Shown here: positions 1-7,256 of the stretch, in pieces
How the letters are laid out: the number at the start of each line of letters is the position of its first letter
Numbering within the stretch: position 1 is the stretch's first letter
Source: an uncultured bacterium
GTDB taxonomy: Bacteria > Cyanobacteriota > Vampirovibrionia > Gastranaerophilales > Gastranaerophilaceae
Assembly: GCA_900555175.1 (NCBI GenBank)
Contig: USJT01000041.1
Location: 1 to 8,164, forward strand
DNA length: 8,164 bases
Direction of reading: 5' to 3'
Made by a program: the position numbers and the translations under genes
The notes under the pieces: model-generated
Told to the model about the DNA's origin: nothing
The model's database searches: none
What the model saw: only the letters and a program-made list of their open reading frames with translations

Positions 1-954
1 TTCGCAAACATCTTCAATTATTCTGACATCTTCTCCTATCGCTGCTGCAATTGTTTCTATTCCGACAGGCCCACCGTCATATTTTTCGATAATTAATCTT
101 AATAGGCTTCTATCTGTATTATCAAGCCCAAAATTATCTATTTTTAAGATATCAAGTGATTTGTTTGCTATATCTTCTGTTATTTTTCCGTCATGTTTTA
201 CGAGTGCATAATCTGCAACCCTTTTGACAAGTCTGTTTGCTATACGAGGAGTTCCGCGGGATCTTTTTGCAATAGCCTGTGCTCCTTCTTCCGTAATTTC
301 TATATTTAAAATTCCTGCTGTTCTTTTTATAACTTGAGCTAATTCATCTTCTGTGTAAAATTCAAGTCTGTGGATAATTCCAAAACGGTCACGTAACGGC
401 CCTGACAATTCTCCTGCTTTTGTTGTTGCACCGATTAGTGTAAATTTTGGAAGCGGTACGCGAAGAGTTTTTACCGTTTGACTTTTCCCTGTTGTCATAT
501 CTAAGAAAAAGTCTTCCATAGCAGGGTATAAAATTTCTTCCGCAACTTTATTCAGTCTATGAATTTCATCTATGAATAATATTTCGCCACCCTTTAAAGA
601 CATTAAAATTCCTATAATATCTCGAGGTCTTTCAAGAGCAGGGGCTGATGTAATTTTGATATCAACTCCCATTTGCTCGGCAATTACACCTGCAAGTGTC
701 GTTTTCCCTAATCCCGGTGGACCGTAAAAAAGTAAGTGATCAAGAGGAAGTCCTCGTTTTTTTGCTGCGGCAATTGAAATTTTTAAGGTTTCTTTAAGAG
801 CAGATTGACCTATGTACGAGTCAAAAGTTTTTGGACGGATACAATTTTCAAAATTTTTATCATTTTCAAGGCATTCACATTTAATTACCGAATTTTTTTT
901 CTTTTCGGATATGCTTTTTTGTTGAAAATCGTTGTCATCTGCTATGATACTCAT
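1..954 (-). CDS. ruvB: Holliday junction branch migration ATPase RuvB (3' end cut by window edge)
   Basis: RuvB is the hexameric AAA+ motor that, with RuvA, drives branch migration of Holliday junctions in recombinational repair. The 318 visible residues show IRPK at 39-42, Walker A GPPGLGKT at 78-85 (K84), Walker B LFIDEIH at 126-132, sensor 1 GATT at 175-178, PLRDRFG with the probable arginine finger R188, and sensor 2 RGTPR with R237. The C-terminal winged helix follows from about 265. The frame is open to base 1, ending in [12 protein letters not shown]. By comparison with E. coli RuvB (336 aa), about 20-30 C-terminal residues lie outside the window. The N-terminus before IRPK is about 16 residues longer than in E. 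coli, Lys/Asn-rich and poorly conserved. The start at 954 is supported by an AAGGAAAG ribosome-binding site a few bases upstream. The gene diverges from dapL. Identification is secure. Confidence 0.97.
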   Translation of the reverse strand, partial: MSIIADDNDFQQKSISEKKKNSVIKCECLENDKNFENCIRPKTFDSYIGQSALKETLKISIAAAKKRGLPLDHLLFYGPPGLGKTTLAGVIAEQMGVDIKITSAPALERPRDIIGILMSLKGGEILFIDEIHRLNKVAEEILYPAMEDFFLDMTTGKSQTVKTLRVPLPKFTLIGATTKAGELSGPLRDRFGIIHRLEFYTEDELAQVIKRTAGILNIEITEEGAQAIAKRSRGTPRIANRLVKRVADYALVKHDGKITEDIANKSLDILKIDNFGLDNTDRSLLRLIIEKYDGGPVGIETIAAAIGEDVRIIEDVCE

Positions 955-958
955 TGTC

Positions 959-987
959 TTTCCTTTATATTCATGATAGCATAAAAT
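959..987 (+). promoter_or_regulatory. Candidate dapL promoter
   Basis: TTTCCT (959-964), 17 bp, then TAAAAT (982-987, five of six matches to the -10 consensus). It leaves a leader of about 30 nt containing the AAGGAGA ribosome-binding site at 1012-1018. It overlaps the candidate ruvB promoter on the other strand. The -35 is weak and no extended -10 is present. There is no room for a lysine riboswitch. Confidence 0.3.
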
Positions 988-1001
988 TAAAGGTTAGGAA
1001 A
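973..1001 (-). promoter_or_regulatory. Candidate ruvB promoter
   Basis: Read on the - strand there is an extended -10, TGC followed by TATCAT (973-978). A poor -35, TTTCCT (996-1001), lies 17 bp upstream. The predicted start of transcription leaves a short leader that still contains the ruvB ribosome-binding site. The -10 is good and the -35 matches the consensus at only three of six positions, so the call rests on the extended -10 and on the position. Confidence 0.4.
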
Positions 1002-1023
1002 GAATATTAAGAAGGAGATTTTA

Positions 1024-2193
1024 ATGAAAGTATCAGAACGTTTAGAATTAATCCCGCCTTATTTGTTTGCGGAAATAGATAAAAAAATTGCTGAAGCAAG
1101 AGCAAAAGGTATAGATATTATAAGTCTTGGGATTGGTGATCCTGATTCTCCGACATTACCTCCAATTGTTGAGGAAATGCACAGAGCTATTGATAATCCT
1201 AAAAATCATGATTATCCTCCATATAACGGTACCGAAAGATTCAGAAAAGGTGCTTGCGAGTGGATGAAAAAACGTTTTGGTGTTGAACTTGATCCTGATA
1301 CTGAAATGCTTGCAAATATCGGTTCAAAAGAAGCTATTGCACATGTATTTTTAGCTTATGTCGATACAGGCGATTATACATTAGTTCCAGATCCTGGGTA
1401 TCCTGTATATCACAATGCAACAATTTTTGCAGGCGGAACACCTTATGAAATGCCTTTATTGGAAGAAAACGGATATCTTCCTGATTTTGATAAAATTCCT
1501 GCTGATATTGCGAAAAAATCTAAAATCATGTTTTTAAATTATCCAAACAATCCGACAGGTGCTGTTGCTGATTTAGATTTTTATAAAAAAGCAGTTGATT
1601 TTTGTAAAAAATATGATATTTTATTATGCTCTGATATGGCATATTCTGAAATGACTTATGACGGTTATAAAGCACCATCTGTTTTGCAGGTTGAAGGTGC
1701 TAAAGATGTAGCTTTAGAATTTTATTCTCATTCAAAATCTTATAATATGACTGGCTGGAGAGTTGGTTTTGTATGTGGTAATGCTGATGCTGTTAAAGCT
1801 CTTGGAACTATTAAAAATAATATTGATTCAGGAACTTTTAAAGCTATTCAAGACGCTGCAACTGCTGCATTTACAGTAGATGAAAAATATATTAATGATT
1901 TGAATAAAATGTATCAAGAGCGTAGAGATGCTGCAGAAGAAGGTTTTAGAGAACTTGGTTGGAATGTAAAATCGGCTAAAGCAACTTTCTATTTATGGCT
2001 TCCTGTTCCAAAAGGTATGACTTCTGAAGAATTTGTTACATTGATGCTTGAAAAAGCTCATGTAGTAGTTCCTGCAGGTAACGGCTACGGAAAATACGGA
2101 GAAGGATATTTTCGTGTAGCTTTAACTAAAGATGTTGATACAATTAAGGAATGTATAAGAAGAATGAAAGAGGCTGGCATTAGATATTGCTAA
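1024..2193 (+). CDS. dapL: LL-diaminopimelate aminotransferase (DapL)
   Basis: This is a PLP-dependent fold-type I aminotransferase of 389 aa. DapL converts tetrahydrodipicolinate plus glutamate to LL-diaminopimelate plus 2-oxoglutarate in one cytoplasmic step, bypassing the DapD/DapC/DapE succinylase branch toward lysine and peptidoglycan. The sequence shows ISLGIGDPDSPT (33-44), the NIGSKEAIAH block (98-107), VPDPGYPVY (121-129), NYPNNPTGA (172-180), D204 and Y207 near the PLP ring, the Schiff-base lysine K238 in SHSKSYNMTGWR, R246 for the phosphate, and R364 in GYFRVAL for the substrate carboxylate. The overall pattern matches DapL better than generic aspartate aminotransferases, and the length suits the shorter DapL subgroup. 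The ATG has AAGGAGA (1012-1018) at normal spacing. No terminator is visible after its TAA. A related aminotransferase specificity cannot be fully excluded from sequence alone. Confidence 0.88.
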   Translation: MKVSERLELIPPYLFAEIDKKIAEARAKGIDIISLGIGDPDSPTLPPIVEEMHRAIDNPKNHDYPPYNGTERFRKGACEWMKKRFGVELDPDTEMLANIGSKEAIAHVFLAYVDTGDYTLVPDPGYPVYHNATIFAGGTPYEMPLLEENGYLPDFDKIPADIAKKSKIMFLNYPNNPTGAVADLDFYKKAVDFCKKYDILLCSDMAYSEMTYDGYKAPSVLQVEGAKDVALEFYSHSKSYNMTGWRVGFVCGNADAVKALGTIKNNIDSGTFKAIQDAATAAFTVDEKYINDLNKMYQERRDAAEEGFRELGWNVKSAKATFYLWLPVPKGMTSEEFVTLMLEKAHVVVPAGNGYGKYGEGYFRVALTKDVDTIKECIRRMKEAGIRYC

Positions 2194-2220
2194 ATACTCT
2201 TTTTAGATGAATAATTCCTA

Positions 2221-2249
2221 TTGTATCGTAGATTTCAACGTGGTATAAT
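2221..2249 (+). promoter_or_regulatory. Extended -10 promoter giving a probably leaderless mRNA
   Basis: TTGTAT (2221-2226), a 17-bp spacer ending in TGG, then a perfect TATAAT (2244-2249). Only six bases, all T, separate the -10 from the ATG at 2256. The usual distance from -10 to transcription start would put +1 at or next to the A of the start codon. No Shine-Dalgarno sequence lies between. The element is well formed; the leaderless reading is an inference. Confidence 0.75.
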
Positions 2250-2255
2250 TTTTTT

Positions 2256-5200
2256 ATGGAATGTCCTAAATGTGGTTATGAAATCGATGATAAAGCTATG
2301 GTGTGCCCGAATTGTAAAAAGGTACTAAAGCTTGCTTGTCCGATTTGCAAAACTATTAATACAACTAATACCTGCAAAAAATGCGGCTATGTAATTATCA
2401 ATAAATGTCATAATTGTGGAAAAATCAATCAGACAATTAACAAAAAATGCAGAAAGTGCGGTTTTGATACTGAAAAAAGTGTTATATTGAATGAAGCAAA
2501 TTCTGATGATTTTGTTATTTTGACGATTGATTTTCCTAATATTAATGAAATGAAAGACTTGTTCGGTTCTGCAAAATTATTGAACAAGTTTAAAATTAAT
2601 TTAGACAAAATTATTTTTGATTACGCAAAATCTATCGGACTTCGCAGACAAATAATTAATAAAACTTATGTTATAAGGTTTGATAAAGATTATACATTTA
2701 ATAGCTCTGCTGCAAGTGCTGTTAAAGCTGCTATTGATCTTTTAAACCTTATTACAGCGATGAACTGCAAATTAACCCGTAAAAAGAATGCTACTGTTCG
2801 TTGTAACATGTTTCTTTTAAGACGTAATATTAACGATGATCCGTATAATATCGATTCGGGTTACAATATCAGTTTATTAAATCAAGTTACAAAAAATAAG
2901 AGCGATAAAATTATAAATCCCTCCAAAGTTTTAACGGACGATCAGGTAACTGACTCTATTAGTGGGGATTACAAGGTATCACCTTTGAATTCTGTTATGA
3001 TTAAAAATAACATGGTTATGTTTTATGAGGTGGATTTAAGAGAATTCGTAAAGGTCGAATATCCTGATGAGGATGAGGATAAAGAAATTGAAATTCCGAA
3101 TTTCGTTCAAAATATGCTTATTGAGCAGGATAAACTTGATGGTGAGGCTTTAAATAATTTGGATTCTCCTGGAGATCCTGATGCAATTTATGATATAGAT
3201 ACAATTAATTTTGATGAAATTCAGTGTGAATTTATAAGAACTGAAAATATCGATGTTATATTCCATATTTTAAACAAGTTCCAAAATATACCTAAAGGTA
3301 TTGTCGCAATAAAAACAGCAGAAATGTATAAACCTTATACTATTAAAGTGCTGAATGCAGCTGCAGAAACAGGAAAATTTAATAATATTATCTCACTAAC
3401 TTGTTATGATGAGATGAAGTATTCTCCTTATTCATTCTTTAGAGAACTTGTTTCAGCAATTTTTGAGTATACGGTTTCTCAAAAACTATTTTCAACAAAT
3501 GATTTTTCAATGTTTTCATCAGTTGATCCTGACGGTTTGATAAAAGATTTAATTACGTTACATAGACGTAACGATAATGGCGATAGCATGGATAAAAGAC
3601 ATGTTTATTTTGAAATTTTCTTGACTCTTTTACAAATTATTCCAAAAACTTTAATATTTGTTGAAGACTTTGATAAAATTGATTCAAGCTCTTATGATGT
3701 TCTAAAATATTTGTTTGAGTCTTTTGAACAACTTGATATAAGCTTTTTAATATCTTATGATAAATCCTTCTCATTACATAAAGATTGCCATTTCTTGTTA
3801 AGCAAACCTTATTATACTGAAATTACGTTAAAACCTACTCCGTTTGAAAAATTAATTGAAGAAAATAAAATATATTATCGTAACATATTAAATAATTTTT
3901 ATTTCCAAAGAATTGCAAAATATGCTTGCGGAAGTATTTTGTTTATTGATATTGCAATGCAATATTTGATAGAATCAGGTGTTTTCGCGGCAGATGATGA
4001 TAGTGTTGAAATGATTAATCCTAAAACTATTATTATTCCGTCAAGCTTGGATAAATTAGTCGCACGCCGATTAAATCTTTTGCAAGATGATGTTGATACT
4101 ATGAAGTTTTTAACATCAATAGTTTTACTTGGTACACGTATTGATATGGCAACTATTGAATCTCTTGGATATGAAAACAAGGATGAAATTATAGAAAAGC
4201 TTGCAAATATGGGATTTATATATCAGTATAATGATTGTATTTATTTCCCTAATTACAATTTGTTGAGATCTAATTTATTAACTACGATTAGTAAAATTTA
4301 TTTAACTGATGTCGCAAATGAGTTGTTTGACAAAGTGTTTGATTCAAGTATGCCAAGTCCTGTAAAAGCTTATTTATACGGCCTTTTGGAAGAAACCGAT
4401 AAGGAAAGAGAACAGTGGGAGCAGCTTAGCGATATTGATTTATCTCTTGGTGATTTTAGTGCATATTTGAATTCTACCGAGAAAGTATTAGAGCTTCTTG
4501 ATAAAAATACTGATCCTGAACAGTTGGAAAGGCTTGAGGATTACAAACAAAATTTATATAAGAATATTGCTCAAAATCTTTATGAGTATATTCCAGATAA
4601 GACTTCGGGTATTGCATTAAGTGCGTTGAAAAATCTTGAAAAATCAAAAGATACTGATCAAATTATCCTTTTGTGCAATAAAATGATTAACGGCTCATTA
4701 TTTATGGGAAATTATAATCATGCTCTCGAATTGACTCATAAGGTCTTATCATTATTGCCTCCGTCATCAATTAATCCTGCGGATCCAAATTTTAATACGT
4801 ATTTCTTTTTCATGTCTGTTATTCATATTCAGATATTATTTAATATCGGTGCACTTGTTGACTGTTTGGATATCGGTTATAAGGTTTTGAATGTTATAAG
4901 CAATGATACTATAAGTGTTTTGAAACCTGATTATATGTCAGAAGATGATTTTAAATCATTGATTGTTGATTCTGCAGGTTATGTTGCTTTGGCAAATGTT
5001 TTATTATTGTACGGTAATGTTGGTGAATTCTTAAATATTTTGCGTGGCGAAATTAATTTTGTTCCTGAATCTTATAATCTATTTATTGTTTTGGAACAGT
5101 TAATTCATGGCAAATCAGTTTCAAATCTTAATTTTAATATTTCCGACAATGATCGTTTCGGTCATACAATTTTAGCTTTGATTAATTCATTTGTTAACTT

Positions 5201-5786
5201 TAACGGTGATTACAATATATTTGCCGAAAATATTTATAAGGCAAAACTTGCGGCAAAACATTTCAGGTTGTATCAGTTAGAGTTGTTTGCCGATCTTATG
5301 GTTGGTTATTCCTATATGGAATTAAATTCTTTCAAAAAAGCAAATTCTATAATTTACAAGATTATAAAAGAAACTAATAATAACGGAATGACAACTTTAT
5401 TATATGTTGCATGGTATGTAATGAGCTTGTTACATTTAAAAGAAAACAAATATGATGTTGCATTCGGAATTATTAATAACTCACTTATTCAGCTCGAAAA
5501 GAATAATTCTACGAGTGAATATCTTTTGATGTTGTTTAAGTATAATATGTATAAAGTCATGATGTTTAAAAAAGATTATGAGAAAGCAAATATTTGTATA
5601 GCTCAAGCAAATTATGTTGCTCAAAAATACGGTGTTAATTTTGTATTTGATACAGATCCAAACCATTATATTGCTGTTGAAGAAGATGAAGAAGATAATG
5701 AGGTTAGTTTAGAGGAGGCAGCAGATATATTAGGTGGTGCTGAAGGTATACAAGATAACAGTAATGATTCAGGAAGTGAGGGATAA
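2256..5786 (+). CDS. Large zinc-ribbon / cyclase-like / AAA-like / TPR scaffold protein, apparently catalytically dead
   Basis: This 1176-aa protein has no signal peptide or membrane segment and no family name I can give. Residues 1-70 form three zinc ribbons with six CxxC pairs (C3/C6, C17/C20, C28/C31, C40/C43, C51/C54, C65/C68). Residues 85-260 follow the class III nucleotidyl cyclase pattern, but only D92 of the expected catalytic residues remains; K136, S206 and Q210 replace a metal Asp and the transition-state Asn and Arg. An acidic linker follows (265-320). Residues 325-520 resemble the AAA/STAND module of cyclase-ATPase-TPR regulators: the Walker B-like strand LIFVEDFDKID (466-476) is kept, but the P-loop position reads AEMYKPYT (355-362). 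Residues 595-690 look like the following winged-helix lid. About 690-1130 is helical and TPR-like (clear repeats near 805-835, 1010-1037, 1051-1080, 1091-1126), then an acidic tail. The start is the first ATG after TATAAT and keeps the first ribbon intact. The gene overlaps glgA by one base. A role as binding scaffold or regulator is inferred; ligand and partner are unknown. Confidence 0.8.
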   Translation: MECPKCGYEIDDKAMVCPNCKKVLKLACPICKTINTTNTCKKCGYVIINKCHNCGKINQTINKKCRKCGFDTEKSVILNEANSDDFVILTIDFPNINEMKDLFGSAKLLNKFKINLDKIIFDYAKSIGLRRQIINKTYVIRFDKDYTFNSSAASAVKAAIDLLNLITAMNCKLTRKKNATVRCNMFLLRRNINDDPYNIDSGYNISLLNQVTKNKSDKIINPSKVLTDDQVTDSISGDYKVSPLNSVMIKNNMVMFYEVDLREFVKVEYPDEDEDKEIEIPNFVQNMLIEQDKLDGEALNNLDSPGDPDAIYDIDTINFDEIQCEFIRTENIDVIFHILNKFQNIPKGIVAIKTAEMYKPYTIKVLNAAAETGKFNNIISLTCYDEMKYSPYSFFRELVSAIFEYTVSQKLFSTNDFSMFSSVDPDGLIKDLITLHRRNDNGDSMDKRHVYFEIFLTLLQIIPKTLIFVEDFDKIDSSSYDVLKYLFESFEQLDISFLISYDKSFSLHKDCHFLLSKPYYTEITLKPTPFEKLIEENKIYYRNILNNFYFQRIAKYACGSILFIDIAMQYLIESGVFAADDDSVEMINPKTIIIPSSLDKLVARRLNLLQDDVDTMKFLTSIVLLGTRIDMATIESLGYENKDEIIEKLANMGFIYQYNDCIYFPNYNLLRSNLLTTISKIYLTDVANELFDKVFDSSMPSPVKAYLYGLLEETDKEREQWEQLSDIDLSLGDFSAYLNSTEKVLELLDKNTDPEQLERLEDYKQNLYKNIAQNLYEYIPDKTSGIALSALKNLEKSKDTDQIILLCNKMINGSLFMGNYNHALELTHKVLSLLPPSSINPADPNFNTYFFFMSVIHIQILFNIGALVDCLDIGYKVLNVISNDTISVLKPDYMSEDDFKSLIVDSAGYVALANVLLLYGNVGEFLNILRGEINFVPESYNLFIVLEQLIHGKSVSNLNFNISDNDRFGHTILALINSFVNFNGDYNIFAENIYKAKLAAKHFRLYQLELFADLMVGYSYMELNSFKKANSIIYKIIKETNNNGMTTLLYVAWYVMSLLHLKENKYDVAFGIINNSLIQLEKNNSTSEYLLMLFKYNMYKVMMFKKDYEKANICIAQANYVAQKYGVNFVFDTDPNHYIAVEEDEEDNEVSLEEAADILGGAEGIQDNSNDSGSEG

Positions 5787-5788
5787 TG
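5771..5788 (+). promoter_or_regulatory. TAATG stop/start junction with Shine-Dalgarno inside the upstream gene
   Basis: The scaffold gene's TAA (5784-5786) shares its last A with the glgA ATG (5786-5788). Purine-rich AGGAAG (5771-5776) and GAGGG (5778-5782) lie within the final codons of the scaffold gene and can serve as the glgA ribosome-binding site. This geometry is typical of translational coupling by re-initiation and implies one transcript for both genes. Confidence 0.75.
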
Positions 5789-7225
5789 AAAATTTTATTT
5801 GCATCAGTAGAAGTAGCTCCGTTTTCTAAGGCCGGAGGGTTAGCCGATGTTGTCGGAAGTTTGCCAAAAGCATTGGAAAAAGATGCACAAATTGCGATAT
5901 TTACTCCGTTACACGGTTGTATAGATGTGAATAAATGGGGAATTAAGGAATTAGAAAATTCTTCATTATGGCTTACGTTCAACGGTATGGGACATAGATT
6001 CAAATTATTTATGTGCAAGCTTCCCGGAACTAATATTAATGTATTTTTTGTGCATAATGATTGGTATTTTTCTTGTTTTAAAGAAGTTTATCCTAAATGG
6101 CTTGATCCAAAATATGAGCATGAAAGATATATTGCATTTTCTCTTGCAACAATGGAGTATGCAAAATTATTAAACTTTAAGGCTGATATTATTCATGCTA
6201 ATGATTGGCATACAGCTATGATTCCTGTTTATTTGCACAGTAATTACAGATTTGATGATTTCTGGAAAAATACAAAATGTGTTTTTGAAATTCATAATCT
6301 TGCTTATCAAGGTGTTTGGTTTGAGGACGTGCTTGATTTTGCAAATATGAGAAAAGATATTGTCTATAATGAATGGGGAGTTGAGCATTATGGCAAGGTT
6401 AATTGGATGAAGGGTGCTATCAATTATGCTGATAAAGTAATTGCTGTTTCTCCGACTTATGCAAAAGAAATTATGACAGGTGAATACGGTGAGGGAATGG
6501 ATTATACCCTTCGTATGAATCAGCAAAAAGTTGTCGGAATTTTAAACGGTATTGATTATGATGTGTTTAATCCGAAAACAGATAAATCTATCGTAAAAAA
6601 TTACGATGTAAAATCTTTGAAAAATAAAGAGAAGAATAAAAAGAAAGTTTGTGAGGAATTCGGATTAAAATATAATCCTGAAAGACCTATGTATGCAATG
6701 GTGTCAAGGCTTGTTTCTCAAAAAGGAATTGATTTAATCAGACAATGCGAAAATGAGTTAAAGTCTTTGAATGCTGATTTTGTATTTTTAGGAAGCGGTG
6801 AAAAGGATTATGAAAATCTTTTAATCTGGTTATCTAATAATTCTTCAAATATCAGAGCATATATTGGTTATCGTGGTGATTTGGCTAATCAAATTTATGC
6901 TGGAAGTGATTTTTATTTAATGCCTTCAAAATTTGAGCCTTGCGGTTTGAGTCAATTAATTGCGATGCGTTATGGTTCATTGCCAATTGTTAGAGCAACG
7001 GGCGGTTTGGAAGATACCGTAAACGGTTATCCTTTGAATGATTCAACAGGATTTAAGTTCTGGGGTTATTCAGGTTGGGATATGATGCAGGCAATTTATT
7101 GCTCGTTAGGCGTTTATCAAGATAAATATACTTTTAATGCTATGAGAAAATCTGCTATGGAAGCTGATTTTTCTTGGGGCAGAAGTTCTCAAAAATATTT
7201 GAAATTATATAAAGAATTAATTTGA
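5786..7225 (+). CDS. glgA: Glycogen synthase, ADP-glucose type (GlgA)
   Basis: GlgA (GT5 family, GT-B fold) transfers glucose from ADP-glucose to the non-reducing end of an alpha-1,4-glucan in the cytoplasm. The protein is 479 aa, against 477 in E. coli. The N-terminal domain opens with the ADP-glucose motif KAGGLADVVG (K15). It also has HANDWH (137-142, Asn where His is usual) and IHNLAYQGVW (169-178). The C-terminal domain has SPTYAKEI (222-229), GILNGIDYDVFNP (251-263), VSRLVSQKG (306-314, with K313 matching a substrate-binding lysine) and SKFEPCGLSQ (381-390), with catalytic-site E384 and C386, followed by RATGGLEDTV (403-412). All key residues are present, so the enzyme should be active. 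The start overlaps the preceding stop (TAATG). No glgB, glgC or glgP is in the window, so the rest of the pathway must lie elsewhere. Confidence 0.95.
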   Translation: MKILFASVEVAPFSKAGGLADVVGSLPKALEKDAQIAIFTPLHGCIDVNKWGIKELENSSLWLTFNGMGHRFKLFMCKLPGTNINVFFVHNDWYFSCFKEVYPKWLDPKYEHERYIAFSLATMEYAKLLNFKADIIHANDWHTAMIPVYLHSNYRFDDFWKNTKCVFEIHNLAYQGVWFEDVLDFANMRKDIVYNEWGVEHYGKVNWMKGAINYADKVIAVSPTYAKEIMTGEYGEGMDYTLRMNQQKVVGILNGIDYDVFNPKTDKSIVKNYDVKSLKNKEKNKKKVCEEFGLKYNPERPMYAMVSRLVSQKGIDLIRQCENELKSLNADFVFLGSGEKDYENLLIWLSNNSSNIRAYIGYRGDLANQIYAGSDFYLMPSKFEPCGLSQLIAMRYGSLPIVRATGGLEDTVNGYPLNDSTGFKFWGYSGWDMMQAIYCSLGVYQDKYTFNAMRKSAMEADFSWGRSSQKYLKLYKELI

Positions 7226-7250
7226 CCAATTTTAAAATTTGAGACAGAAT
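7222..7250 (+). promoter_or_regulatory. Possible weak promoter for the transporter gene
   Basis: TTGACC (7222-7227, five of six matches to the -35 consensus), 17 bp, then CAGAAT (7245-7250, four of six). It overlaps the glgA stop codon. The -10 ends six bases before the ATG at 7257, the same spacing as at the scaffold gene, so a transcript from here would also be leaderless or nearly so. The -10 is poor, and read-through from glgA may suffice. Confidence 0.35.
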
Positions 7251-7256
7251 AAAGGT

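Noticed and set aside
954..1023. Lysine riboswitch or other leader control before dapL
   Set aside because: Only 69 bp separate the two divergent genes, far too short for a lysine riboswitch with an expression platform.
2194..2255. Intrinsic terminator after dapL
   Set aside because: The T-run at 2202-2207 is not preceded by a GC-rich hairpin, and the gap is mostly taken up by the next promoter.
2508..3035. GGDEF-type diguanylate cyclase as an alternative reading of the cyclase-like region
   Set aside because: There is no GG[DE]EF-like signature, and the final LKG..PVEVYEV-like strand and AVKAAIDL helix fit class III cyclases better.
3899..4180. 93-codon open frame on the - strand inside the scaffold gene
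   Set aside because: It lies wholly within a well-supported + strand gene, has no ribosome-binding site or recognisable protein features, and is expected by chance in AT-rich antisense.
2256..5786. Scaffold protein as a STAND-type antiphage defence protein
   Set aside because: The effector-NTPase-repeat layout is reminiscent, but the P-loop is gone, no nuclease or other toxic effector is visible, and the neighbours are housekeeping genes with no mobile or defence genes.
5704..6018. 104-codon open frame on the - strand across the scaffold/glgA junction
   Set aside because: It covers conserved GlgA N-terminal codons and the scaffold tail in antisense; the translation looks like low-complexity shadow sequence.
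6170..6526. 118-codon open frame on the - strand inside glgA
   Set aside because: It is antisense to conserved GlgA motifs (HNLAYQG, SPTYAKE), so the frame is explained by the codon use of glgA.
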